A stretch of DNA of 44,491 nt, taken from assembly GCA_937910785.1 (NCBI GenBank), contig CALDLG010000135.1:1-44491 (forward strand), read 5' to 3'. Shown here one piece after another: positions 1 to 7,405 of this stretch. The stretch comes from an uncultured Lachnospiraceae bacterium (GTDB lineage: Bacteria; Bacillota; Clostridia; Lachnospirales; Lachnospiraceae). Positions within the stretch are counted from its first letter, which is position 1, and each line of letters opens with the position of its first letter. The notes under the pieces were generated by a model. It was not told the DNA's origin and searched no databases. It was given only the letters and a program-made list of their open reading frames with translations. The translations under genes were made by a program, and so were the position numbers.

Positions 1-94
1 CACATCCGTTGATACAGGATGCGATAAGAAGAATCGTGCATACGGCGAACAGAGAATATGCTTTTTTCGTCGGATTTACAGTTGCAAAATTCAT
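1..94 (-). CDS. Membrane protein or lipoprotein, N-terminal fragment
   Basis: Only the first 31 codons lie in the window; the gene continues past position 1. The ATG is at 94-92 on the minus strand, with a GGAGGT ribosome site at 111-106, 11 bases upstream. The peptide begins MNFATVNPTKKAYSLFAVCT, followed by a hydrophobic stretch ending in IAS-Cys. That is a basic N-terminus plus a membrane segment. The IASC could be a lipobox, making it a lipoprotein, or it could simply be the first helix of a multi-pass protein. No family can be named from this fragment. Confidence 0.55.
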   Translation of the reverse strand, partial: MNFATVNPTKKAYSLFAVCTILLIASCINGC

Positions 95-111
95 TTTTCG
101 GTCTGACCTCC

Positions 112-656
112 ATGTTTTTGATACATTTTCCTGATTGTATCATATTTCCGGCTCCGGATAAATCATTCTTTTACCTCAACCGACAGTTTTAAAAAGATAT
201 CTTTAAAATTAGCATAAAATCAGTTACCAATATAATCAGATTCGATATGTTGATAGGATTACCTAAGTGCACACATACTTGATTATGCTGCTATCGCGGG
301 TTTAAATCGTTATCTGTTATGAATGCATAAGTATAATGCTTTGCCGGATTTTATTAAGGTTGATATGAGTTGTTGAGAGTGAAAGAACTGAAACTGCCTT
401 TTCAAATTTCTCCTGAAATCCGGAATAATATATGCCTGAAAAAGTTGTTTATATGATATCATAGCTTTGGAAGTAGCCCTTTCATAGTAAACGCTATTTC
501 GTTTCTAGAAACTTTATTATGCTATAAATTGAAAGGAGGAGAAGTCTGTGCAAGATGAATAAGTTTGGATTACTGCACCAAGGCATAATGCCGATATAGT
601 AGTTTATTATGTCCGCTATGTTTGAAACGTGGCGGGTTATTTTTTGGAGGTTGTGT
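112..656. other. AT-rich intergenic region upstream of the recombinase
   Basis: About 540 bases with no convincing gene. Visible are a 12-bp perfect palindrome GTTTCTAGAAAC at 501-512 and a strong ribosome-site-like AAAGGAGGAG near 533-542. The latter is followed only by very short frames, such as 555-599 of 14 codons. The stretch may be the leader of the recombinase gene or the remains of a decayed gene. No RNA gene was recognised. Confidence 0.4.
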
Positions 657-1289
657 ATGGAAAAGCAAAGAAATACTACGATTCTGGGATATATGCGCGT
701 ATCAAGTCGTGACCAGAATGAGGACAGGCAGAGGATAGCTTTATTGGAAATGGGAGTACCAGAGGAAAATATCTATGTTGATAAGCAGTCCGGAAAAAAT
801 TTTGAAAGAAAGCAATACAAGAAAATGATGAGAAAATTGAAGCCAAATACCGTGCTTTATATCAAATCCATAGACAGACTTGGAAGGAATTATCAAGAAT
901 TAATAGAACAATGGAGAATTATAACAAAAGACAGAGGCGCAGATATTGTGGTGATTGACATGCCAATCCTTGATACGAGGCTGGAAAAGAATCTGCTTGG
1001 CACACTTATATCGGATCTGGTTCTTACGCTTTTAAGCTATGTCAGTGAAAATGAAAGGCTTTGCATCAGACAGAGACAGGCAGAGGGTATAGCCGCGGCG
1101 AAAGCAAAGGGTATTAAGTTTGGCAGACCGTTAAAGCCTGTTCCAGATAACTTCTTAGATTGTTGCCAGATGTGTTGGTCAGGGAAAATGTCTATATTAC
1201 AAGCGGCACGGGAATGCAGGATGCCAGAAAGCACATTCAGGCAGAAGATGAAGAGAGCAGAACAGGAATGCAATGAAAAAAACAGATGA
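657..1289 (+). CDS. Small serine recombinase (resolvase/invertase family)
   Basis: Protein of 210 residues. The start at 657 is chosen because TTGGAGG (644-650) sits just upstream; an in-frame ATG at 609 has no such site. The N-terminal resolvase domain (about 8-150) begins GYMRVSSRDQ, with Ser16 as the expected nucleophile, followed by the conserved IDRLGRNYQE segment and a long helix ending near KAKGIKFGRP. The C-terminal helix-turn-helix (about 170-205, ILQAARECRMPESTF) fits Hin/Tn3-resolvase DNA-binding domains. Family members catalyse resolution or inversion between short sites. It stands alone upstream of the nonulosonate genes in the same orientation, and palindromes lie in the following gap, so it may be an invertase or the remnant of a mobile element. 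Whether it resolves or inverts cannot be told from sequence. Confidence 0.9.
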   Translation: MEKQRNTTILGYMRVSSRDQNEDRQRIALLEMGVPEENIYVDKQSGKNFERKQYKKMMRKLKPNTVLYIKSIDRLGRNYQELIEQWRIITKDRGADIVVIDMPILDTRLEKNLLGTLISDLVLTLLSYVSENERLCIRQRQAEGIAAAKAKGIKFGRPLKPVPDNFLDCCQMCWSGKMSILQAARECRMPESTFRQKMKRAEQECNEKNR

Positions 1290-1299
1290 CCGGATTTGG

Positions 1300-1311
1300 A
1301 AAGTATACTTT
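1300..1311. repeat. Palindrome AAAGTATACTTT, copy 1
   Basis: A perfect 12-bp palindrome 10 bases after the recombinase stop codon. It lies inside an imperfect direct repeat: GATTTGGA at 1293-1300 recurs at 1322-1329, each followed by a TATACTT core and CAAC. Candidate recombinase crossover or operator site; the function is inferred. Confidence 0.5.
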
Positions 1312-1427
1312 TCAACGATCTGATTTGGATATACTTATACAACAACAACCATACTCTAAATGTACCGAAAAGTCAAGATATTATATGTCTTTACAAAGGC
1401 GTACCATTAAAAAGTAATCGTTCTCAT

Positions 1428-1441
1428 AAAAGTATACTTTT
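1428..1441. repeat. Palindrome AAAAGTATACTTTT, copy 2, before neuB
   Basis: A perfect 14-bp palindrome sharing the same core as copy 1, about 130 bases away, and bracketed by TCTCAT (1422-1427) and ATGAGA (1445-1450), which are also inverted. It ends 24 bases before the neuB start, so it could be an operator or a recombination site. A weak promoter, TTTACA (1390-1395), 17 bases, AGTAAT (1413-1418), lies just before it. Confidence 0.5.
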
Positions 1442-1465
1442 TTGATGAGAGAGAGATGGTTGTAA

Positions 1466-2512
1466 ATGAAAATTATGAAAATTGGAAAGATATCTATTGG
1501 AGAAGGATGTAAACCGCTTGTTATTCCTGAAATTGGAATAAATCATGGAGGAAGCCTGGCTGTTGCGAAAGAAATGGTTTTTTCAGCTTATAAAGCAGGG
1601 GCTCAAATTATAAAACATCAAACGCATATCGTGGATGATGAGATGAGTAGCATTGCCAAAAATGTTATTCCAGGGAATTCCAAAGATTCAATTTATGATA
1701 TTATGTCCAGGTGCGCGCTTTCAGAAGATGATGAACGTGAACTGAAGGATTATACAGAAAGTTTGGGAATGATCTATTTGAGTACCCCTTTTTCAAGAGC
1801 GGCAGCAGACCGACTGGAACGCATGGGAGTATTGGCTTATAAAATAGGCTCAGGAGAACTGAATAATTTCCCTTTGTTGGAGTATGTAGCATCATTTGGA
1901 AAACCTATGATTATATCAACTGGAATGAACGGAATGCAGAGTATTAGCAAGGCAGTAAGCATTTTAGAAAATAAGCATGTTGACTACGCACTTTTACATA
2001 CCACTAATTTGTATCCTACATTACCATCTCAAGTTAGATTTGGGGCGATGCAGGCGCTTATGGAAAAATATCAGGATATTCCAGTTGGATTGTCAGATCA
2101 TACCACAAATAACAATGCTTGTATTGGGGCAATGGCATTAGGGGCAAAAATTGTTGAAAGGCATTATACAGACGTAATGAGCAGAATGGGGCCAGACATT
2201 ATTTGCTCTATGGACATGGAGGAATTGTCTAAGTTATTGCAGGCAGCGGAAGAAATATCACAGATGATCGGAGGAAAAAAAGAGGCGATTCCGGAGGAAC
2301 AGATTACTATAGATTTTGCCTATGCAACAGTTGTGACAATTAGACCTGTTAAGAATGGTGAAGAATTTACAAAAGAAAACATATGGGTAAAAAGACCGGG
2401 AAAGGGTGGTATTTTGGCAGAAGCGTATAACAGTATTTTAGGAAGAAAAGCGATGCGGGATATAGATAATGACACACAGCTGACATGGGAAATGATTAGC
2501 TTTAAGGCATGA
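1466..2512 (+). CDS. neuB: N-acetylneuraminate synthase
   Basis: Condenses ManNAc (or a related 6-carbon sugar) with phosphoenolpyruvate to make a nonulosonic acid in the cytoplasm. The 348 residues fit the family: a TIM barrel (about 1-280) and a C-terminal SAF antifreeze-like domain (about 288-348, IDNDTQLTWEM near the end). Recognisable motifs are PEIGINHGGS, IKHQTH, YLSTPFSRAAADRLE, HTTNLYPT, GLSDHTT and VERHYTD; the last two carry the metal-binding histidines. From memory the sequence is closer to Campylobacter NeuB1 (Neu5Ac synthase) than to PseI or LegI. The start at 1466 follows a GAGAGAGA purine run; ATG 1475 is an alternative. First gene of a six-gene same-strand cluster. Confidence 0.92.
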   Translation: MKIMKIGKISIGEGCKPLVIPEIGINHGGSLAVAKEMVFSAYKAGAQIIKHQTHIVDDEMSSIAKNVIPGNSKDSIYDIMSRCALSEDDERELKDYTESLGMIYLSTPFSRAAADRLERMGVLAYKIGSGELNNFPLLEYVASFGKPMIISTGMNGMQSISKAVSILENKHVDYALLHTTNLYPTLPSQVRFGAMQALMEKYQDIPVGLSDHTTNNNACIGAMALGAKIVERHYTDVMSRMGPDIICSMDMEELSKLLQAAEEISQMIGGKKEAIPEEQITIDFAYATVVTIRPVKNGEEFTKENIWVKRPGKGGILAEAYNSILGRKAMRDIDNDTQLTWEMISFKA

Positions 2513-2540
2513 AGGAAGTTTAAGCGAGGGGAAAATCAGT

Positions 2541-3215
2541 ATGATTTATAAGTATGATGAAAAATTGGCATATGATTATGAAAACGGGTTTAACTTAACA
2601 TCTGACATAAAAAGACTAAGTAATATAGTTTCACATTGGGAGATATATAAAAAAATTGTTGAATTGCCCGGAGAGATTGTGGAGTTGGGTGTTTTCAAAG
2701 GGGGATCATTTCTCAGATTAGCATCGTACCGTAATATGCTTGAAAATGAATGGTCCCGAAAAATAATAGGATTTGATGTTTTTGATGAATTCCCCCGTAC
2801 ACAGAATAAAGGTGACCAGATATTTAGAGAAGAGTGGGTAGAGGAAACCAACAATGAATTCGCAACTGAGAAAGATATTCAGGATGCTCTTGATTGGAAG
2901 GGAATAAAAAATACAGAACTGGTTAAAGGTGATATTGCTTTGACAATTCCAAAGTATCTTGAGAAACATCCGTATTTACGAATTGCTCTTTTACATATTG
3001 ATACAGACATATATGAACCCGCAAAGATAGGATTAGATTATCTGTATGAGAGAATTGTACCTGGCGGAATTATACTTCTGGATGATTATGGTGTTGCCGG
3101 TGAAACAGATGCAGTGGATGAATTCCTAAAGGATAAAGATCTTATGTTGCAAAAGTTTAGTTTTTCTCAATTAAAACCTACATATATCGTAAAGAAAAGA
3201 TTGGAGGAAAAATAA
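2541..3215 (+). CDS. TylF/MycF-type class I methyltransferase
   Basis: 224 residues resembling macrocin O-methyltransferase (TylF) family enzymes, which transfer a methyl group from S-adenosylmethionine to a sugar hydroxyl. The SAM site is seen as VELGVFKGGSFLRLAS (about 48-63), then IGFDVFDEFP, and the metal/acceptor region as HIDTDIYEP and PGGIILLDDYG (about 156-188). It sits between neuB and the amidotransferase and abuts the latter with no gap, so it probably modifies the nonulosonate or a precursor. The substrate is unknown. This gene is not part of a standard Neu5Ac pathway. Confidence 0.8.
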   Translation: MIYKYDEKLAYDYENGFNLTSDIKRLSNIVSHWEIYKKIVELPGEIVELGVFKGGSFLRLASYRNMLENEWSRKIIGFDVFDEFPRTQNKGDQIFREEWVEETNNEFATEKDIQDALDWKGIKNTELVKGDIALTIPKYLEKHPYLRIALLHIDTDIYEPAKIGLDYLYERIVPGGIILLDDYGVAGETDAVDEFLKDKDLMLQKFSFSQLKPTYIVKKRLEEK

Positions 3216-4346
3216 ATGAAATTTTGCAAAAAGTGCATTATGCCTGATACAAGACCAGGAATCAGCTTTAATTTAGAGGGTGTGTGTATTGCATGTCAAA
3301 ACAATGAAAAGAAAAAAAGTGTAAACTGGGATGCCCGGATGAAAGAACTGGAGATTTTATGCGATAAGTACAGAAGGAAAAATCCGGGAGAATATGATTG
3401 TATTATAGCGGTTTCAGGCGGTAAGGATAGTCATTATCAGGTTCATGTTATGAAAGAATTGATGAATATGAATCCGTTGCTTATTACGGTAGAAGATTTT
3501 TTTACTATGACCGAAGCAGGAAAGCATAATATAAAAAATATTTCCGAAGCGTTTGGCTGTAATTTGATTTCGTTTAAGCCTAATAGAAAAGCTGCAAAAG
3601 TGATTTCACGCTATATGTTTGAAAATTATGGGAGACCTTTGTGGTATGTAGATCGTTTACTATATACGGTTCCACTGTATTATGCGGCAAGTCTTAATAT
3701 TCCATTGTTAGTATATGGCGAGAATGTTTCATACGAATATGGCGGTGTAGATGATAAGGAGACCTATTCTGCAAGAGCACAGATATTTAATGGTGTTGCC
3801 CCGGATGTAAAGCTTGATGAGCTTGTGCAAGCCGGAGTTCCAAGAGATGAACTTGTTTATTTAGAGGCACCTTCACAGGAATTGCTAAATAAACTTGAGC
3901 CAATCTATTTAAGTTATTTTATGGAATGGAACAGCGTTAAGAATTATGAATTTGCAAAAACACGTGGATTCAAGGATTTAACACATGAGTGGGATAGAAC
4001 AAACCATATTGAAAATTTTAATCAGATTGACAGTTATGGATATTTGTTGAATGCGTGGATGAAATACCCTAAATATGGACATGCATACGCAACAGATTAT
4101 TCAGCAAGATGGGTAAGGTATGGTCTGTTGACAAGGGAGGAAGCTGTAAAATACGCTGAGGAACGAGATCATGCGATTGACCCTAAAATTGTAGAGGATT
4201 TTTGTGAGTTCACGGGTATGTCAATACAGGAATTTTATGACGCACTTGAAAAGCTTTATAATAAAGAGATTTTTGAAAAGAATTTATTTGGCCAGTGGCG
4301 GCTCAAACGAGAATATATTGAGGAAAGAAGAAATCCGAAGTGGTAA
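3216..4346 (+). CDS. N-acetyl sugar amidotransferase (WbpG/PseA/LfnA type)
   Basis: 376 residues of the ATP-pyrophosphatase (PP-loop) family that convert an N-acetyl group on a sugar to acetamidino using glutamine-derived ammonia. The N-terminus has a four-cysteine zinc-knuckle pattern (Cys4, Cys7, Cys24, Cys27). The PP-loop SGGKDS is at 67-72, and GENVSYEYGG and GHAYATDY are typical of the family. The start codon directly follows the TAA of the methyltransferase, with TTGGAGG inside that gene as ribosome site. Pseudomonas WbpG works with HisH/HisF-like partners for ammonia; none are in this window. Its presence suggests an amidinated sialic-acid-like sugar rather than plain Neu5Ac. Confidence 0.88.
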   Translation: MKFCKKCIMPDTRPGISFNLEGVCIACQNNEKKKSVNWDARMKELEILCDKYRRKNPGEYDCIIAVSGGKDSHYQVHVMKELMNMNPLLITVEDFFTMTEAGKHNIKNISEAFGCNLISFKPNRKAAKVISRYMFENYGRPLWYVDRLLYTVPLYYAASLNIPLLVYGENVSYEYGGVDDKETYSARAQIFNGVAPDVKLDELVQAGVPRDELVYLEAPSQELLNKLEPIYLSYFMEWNSVKNYEFAKTRGFKDLTHEWDRTNHIENFNQIDSYGYLLNAWMKYPKYGHAYATDYSARWVRYGLLTREEAVKYAEERDHAIDPKIVEDFCEFTGMSIQEFYDALEKLYNKEIFEKNLFGQWRLKREYIEERRNPKW

Positions 4347-5482
4347 GGAAAAGAATCTTGTTTTTATCCGGAACAAGAGCTGATTATGGTAAAATAAAAT
4401 CACTTATACAGGCAGTCGAAGCAGCTGATGATTTTGAAACCTTCATATATGTATCAGGTATGCATTTGCTGGAGCAATATGGAAGTACATATGAAGAAAT
4501 AATTAATGATGGCTATAAAAATATTTATGTGGCATATGGTTACCGAAATATAGGCGATATGAGTTACGATTTAGGAACTGCAATTTGTAATCTGACGGGA
4601 TATGTTGAAAAAATCAAACCCGATATGATTGTGGTTCATGGTGATAGAATTGATGCGCTCGCTGGTGCCCTGGTTGGCGTATTAAAAAATATTATGGTGG
4701 CTCATATTGAAGGTGGTGAGTTATCCGGGACTGTTGATGAATCAATAAGGCACACGATTTCAAAACTTGCTCATGTTCATTTTGTGTGTAATAAGGAGGC
4801 AAAGAATCGATTAGCGCAAATGGGGGAACAGCAGGAACGAATTCACATTCTTGGATCTCCTGATATCGATATTATGAAGTCGGACAGATTGCCTTCATTA
4901 GAAAAATGCAAGAAGAAGTATAATATTGGTTTTGATGATTATGCAATATTTATGTATCATCCGGTTACAACGGAATTTGAACAGATTCCCATTCAGATAA
5001 AATCCGTAGTAGATGCACTCATTGAATCCGGGAATAACTATGTAATTATTTACCCAAACAACGATTCAGGGACAGATTATATTTTACATGAATTAAAAAG
5101 GTTTAATACAGGTAAAGTAAGAAAAAGGGTTCGAATTTTTCCGTCAATTAGATTTGAGTATTTTCTTACGTTATTGAAAAATGCTTCATTTATGATAGGT
5201 AATTCGAGTGCAGGTGTTCGTGAAACTTGCGTTTATGGGATACCGTCAATTGATATAGGCAGCAGACAACAAGGGAGATATTCCCTTGAAATTGTACGAA
5301 ATATTCAACATATAGAGCCGGTTAAGGAAGATATTTTGTCTGCTATACGCCAAGTAGACAATTATCGGAAGGCAACCAGCTATTATGGTGATGGAAAAAG
5401 CACAGAAAGGTTTATGAGTATACTGAGAGGTGGTTTATGGAATTTACCATTGCAAAAAAAATTTATTGATATTGATTTTTGA
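4340..5482 (+). CDS. neuC: UDP-GlcNAc 2-epimerase, hydrolysing (NeuC type)
   Basis: Converts UDP-GlcNAc to ManNAc plus UDP, supplying the NeuB substrate. The 380 residues have the GT-B epimerase fold, with GTRADYGKIK at 11-20, VVHGDRIDALAGA, AHIEGGELSGTVDESIRH in the middle and IGNSSAGVRET near 292-302. The pattern resembles Campylobacter NeuC1. It starts with GTG at 4340 and overlaps the amidotransferase stop by 7 bases, which indicates translational coupling. A GDP-GlcNAc-specific LegG-like enzyme would look similar, so the nucleotide donor is not certain. Confidence 0.9.
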   Translation: MVRKRILFLSGTRADYGKIKSLIQAVEAADDFETFIYVSGMHLLEQYGSTYEEIINDGYKNIYVAYGYRNIGDMSYDLGTAICNLTGYVEKIKPDMIVVHGDRIDALAGALVGVLKNIMVAHIEGGELSGTVDESIRHTISKLAHVHFVCNKEAKNRLAQMGEQQERIHILGSPDIDIMKSDRLPSLEKCKKKYNIGFDDYAIFMYHPVTTEFEQIPIQIKSVVDALIESGNNYVIIYPNNDSGTDYILHELKRFNTGKVRKRVRIFPSIRFEYFLTLLKNASFMIGNSSAGVRETCVYGIPSIDIGSRQQGRYSLEIVRNIQHIEPVKEDILSAIRQVDNYRKATSYYGDGKSTERFMSILRGGLWNLPLQKKFIDIDF

Positions 5483-5491
5483 GGTGATGTA

Positions 5492-6193
5492 ATGATCGAA
5501 GGCAAAAAAGTAATAGCATGGATACCTGCGAGGGGTGGCAGCAAAGGAATACCGGATAAAAACATATATCCACTAAACAAAAAGCCCTTGATTGTCTACA
5601 CAATAGAAGCGGCCTCCAAATCGCAGTATATCGATATAATTATGGTTTCAACTGACAGCGAGAAAATTGCAGCTATATCTCGTCGGAATGGGGCCTGGGT
5701 TCCATCATTGAGACCCGATTATCTGGCAAGTGATACTTCGAAAACCCTGGATGCAGTCTTATATAGTATAGAGCTGTTAAAAAGCCAGGGTATTGAAATC
5801 GATATTTTTTGCCTGCTTCAGCCAACCTCTCCGTTGCGTGATGAGACAGATATAGACCGGGCATTAGAATTATATATTAAAAAGAAAGCGGGAGTAGTGG
5901 CTGTTTCAAAAGTACAAGATCATCCGTTGTTAATACGAACTGTTTCATCTGAAGGGAGTGCAGATCCTTTATTGAAAAAAGGAAGTACCTGCAGGCGACA
6001 GGATATGCCTCAATACTTTCGGGTAAATGGAAGTATTTACATTAATTCTATTTTGGAAATCAATGAAAATACAAGCTTTAATGATAACCCAGTGGCTTTT
6101 ATAATGGATGAGTCACATGGAATTGATATTGATGAGATGTCTGATATTGTTTTAGCTGAATACTTTGTAAGAACTCGTACAAAACAGGATTGA
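5492..6193 (+). CDS. neuA: Acylneuraminate cytidylyltransferase
   Basis: Activates the finished nonulosonic acid with CTP to the CMP-sugar used by sialyltransferases. The 233 residues match the short bacterial form without an extra esterase domain. The CTP-binding loop is IPARGGSKG (11-19) plus IPDKN, followed by VSTDSEKIA, LLQPTSPLR and VNGSIYI, all family hallmarks. It starts 9 bases after neuC with AGGTGATGTA upstream. The stop codon lies inside the stem of a terminator-like hairpin, so the core neu operon may end here with partial read-through into the next gene. Confidence 0.93.
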   Translation: MIEGKKVIAWIPARGGSKGIPDKNIYPLNKKPLIVYTIEAASKSQYIDIIMVSTDSEKIAAISRRNGAWVPSLRPDYLASDTSKTLDAVLYSIELLKSQGIEIDIFCLLQPTSPLRDETDIDRALELYIKKKAGVVAVSKVQDHPLLIRTVSSEGSADPLLKKGSTCRRQDMPQYFRVNGSIYINSILEINENTSFNDNPVAFIMDESHGIDIDEMSDIVLAEYFVRTRTKQD

Positions 6194-6216
6194 TTCTCTG
6201 AGAATCAAATTTTTTA
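6190..6216 (+). terminator. Hairpin terminator after neuA
   Basis: Perfect 8-bp stem TTGATTCT / AGAATCAA (6190-6197, 6201-6208) with a CTG loop, followed by AATTTTTT. AT-rich but well formed. It overlaps the neuA stop codon and may act as a partial terminator before the NeuB-like gene. Confidence 0.65.
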
Positions 6217-6284
6217 TTATGATTGAATGGAGTAAGTTCTCGAAATCCCGAGAGATTATTCTATATTAAAGGGAGGAACTATGT

Positions 6285-7043
6285 ATGAAGTTACCCTATT
6301 TTATTGCAACAATCGGAAATGAATTATATTCTGTTATGGAACGTTCAGATAAAAAACCGGTTGAGGTATTAAAAGAATATATTGACCGGGTTGCTGAGGC
6401 AGAGATTGATTGTATTGATCTGTCTCTGCTTGAAAAAAATAAAGAGGGTCAAAAAAGGATTGTTCTCAGCCGTAGTGATTATCGAGAATTAGCTGATTTT
6501 GTACATAAAAAGGAAATTGAATGGACAATAGCACCAAGGGACATTGAAGTGACAGATCAGCTTTTTGATATTATTGATTTTTATACGATAGAAACCCCGG
6601 ATTTAGAAAAAATTGATTTGTTTAAGCATATTGGCAGTAAAGGGAAGCCTGTTCGTCTGTCCACAGAGGCATCCTCCCTTTCAGAGATTGATCAAATAGT
6701 TCGTGTTTTGAAGAAAGCCGGGTGCAATGAAATTTTGCTTATGCATGGAGCTCGTTCATGTTCTGCAAACATTAAAGATGTTAATCTAAAGGTTATTGCT
6801 ACCTTAAAAAATTTGTTTCCAAGTGTTAGAGTGGGATATAGGGATCATATAAAAGGTGATAATGCATTACCGGCAATGATAGTTGCCTATATGCTTGGAG
6901 CGGAAGTTATTGAAAAGAAAATAAAAGTCGAAAATGATGAGTTAAATGAAAACGATGAATTTGTCTGGAATCCTAATATGTTTCAAAGAGCCAATCAGTG
7001 TTTTTATTCAATTGGCAGGATGTTAGGCAGCAGTGAAAAATAA
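6285..7043 (+). CDS. Divergent NeuB-like TIM-barrel protein without SAF domain
   Basis: 252 residues, preceded by AAAGGGAGG about 9 bases upstream. The C-terminal two thirds align by eye with the NeuB barrel: GKPVRLSTEASSLSEID corresponds to GKPMIISTGMNG, VGYRDHIKG to VGLSDHTT, and LGAEVIEKKIKV to LGAKIVERHYTD. The C-terminal SAF domain (about 60 residues in NeuB) is absent. Catalytic features are altered: the KHQT segment has no counterpart, KIGSGE reads TIETPD, and the second metal histidine (ERH) is Lys (EKK); the first (RDH) remains. It is therefore unlikely to be a normal synthase. It may be a lyase- or isomerase-like enzyme, or an accessory subunit of NeuB. It is the last gene of the cluster. 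The family link is inferred from pattern, not from a search. Confidence 0.7.
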   Translation: MKLPYFIATIGNELYSVMERSDKKPVEVLKEYIDRVAEAEIDCIDLSLLEKNKEGQKRIVLSRSDYRELADFVHKKEIEWTIAPRDIEVTDQLFDIIDFYTIETPDLEKIDLFKHIGSKGKPVRLSTEASSLSEIDQIVRVLKKAGCNEILLMHGARSCSANIKDVNLKVIATLKNLFPSVRVGYRDHIKGDNALPAMIVAYMLGAEVIEKKIKVENDELNENDEFVWNPNMFQRANQCFYSIGRMLGSSEK

Positions 7044-7171
7044 TTTATGAATATGAGAAATAGATTTTAAAAGTATGTTAGCGATAGAGACCTGCCTGGC
7101 AATAGGCTAAAGGATCTTCTGTGTAGCAGTATTACTTCGTAGGAATTATCTGATATATACAAAAAATAAGC

Positions 7172-7197
7172 GCGTCGCTGGCAAGCGGCGTCATTTT
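7172..7197 (+). terminator. Terminator closing the nonulosonate cluster
   Basis: Stem GCGTCGCT (7172-7179) / AGCGGCGT (7184-7191), 8 bp including two G-U pairs, GGCA loop, then CATTTTATTTTA. An A-run upstream (AAAAAATAA) allows activity on the other strand as well. Confidence 0.75.
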
Positions 7198-7271
7198 ATT
7201 TTATGGCATATAGTTCGAGGCACACATCAGGCTAATTTATTCATGCAATCGACCAGTCGACCAACCGCTCC

Positions 7272-7320
7272 GGTATCATCAAAATCTGCAAATGATACCT
7301 CAAAATCTGCAATGTATACC
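7272..7320. repeat. 21-bp tandem repeat with inverted flank; possible mobile-element end
   Basis: Two adjacent 21-base copies (7279-7299 and 7300-7320) of a unit starting TCAAAATCTGCAA and ending ATACC, 18 of 21 bases identical. GGTATCA at 7272-7278 is inverted relative to TGATACC at 7293-7299. Repeated TGATACC/AAAATCTGC blocks recall IS21-family ends, but no transposase is present, so a remnant is only inferred. Confidence 0.45.
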
Positions 7321-7405
7321 GGACCGTCTCACAAAGCCCCCCTTTTCTGATAAACTGATAGCAAAATGCAAATAAAGAAAACAGGTAGAAAAGAGGTACG
7401 GGACC

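Larger units (their letters stand above)
7044..7405. other. Intergenic junction between AT-rich island and core genes
   Basis: About 360 bases without a supported gene. It contains the terminator at 7172-7197 and the tandem repeat at 7279-7320. Base composition rises sharply after this stretch, from AT-rich sugar genes to about half GC. No clear consensus promoter for the chemotaxis gene was seen. Confidence 0.5.

Noticed and set aside
379..456. 25-codon frame starting VKELKLPFQISPEIRNNI
   Set aside because: No ribosome site and too short to support; could be a gene remnant but nothing recognisable.
6231..6255. Small dyad TCTCG/CGAGA between neuA and the NeuB-like gene
   Set aside because: Only 5 bp with no U-run; probably chance.
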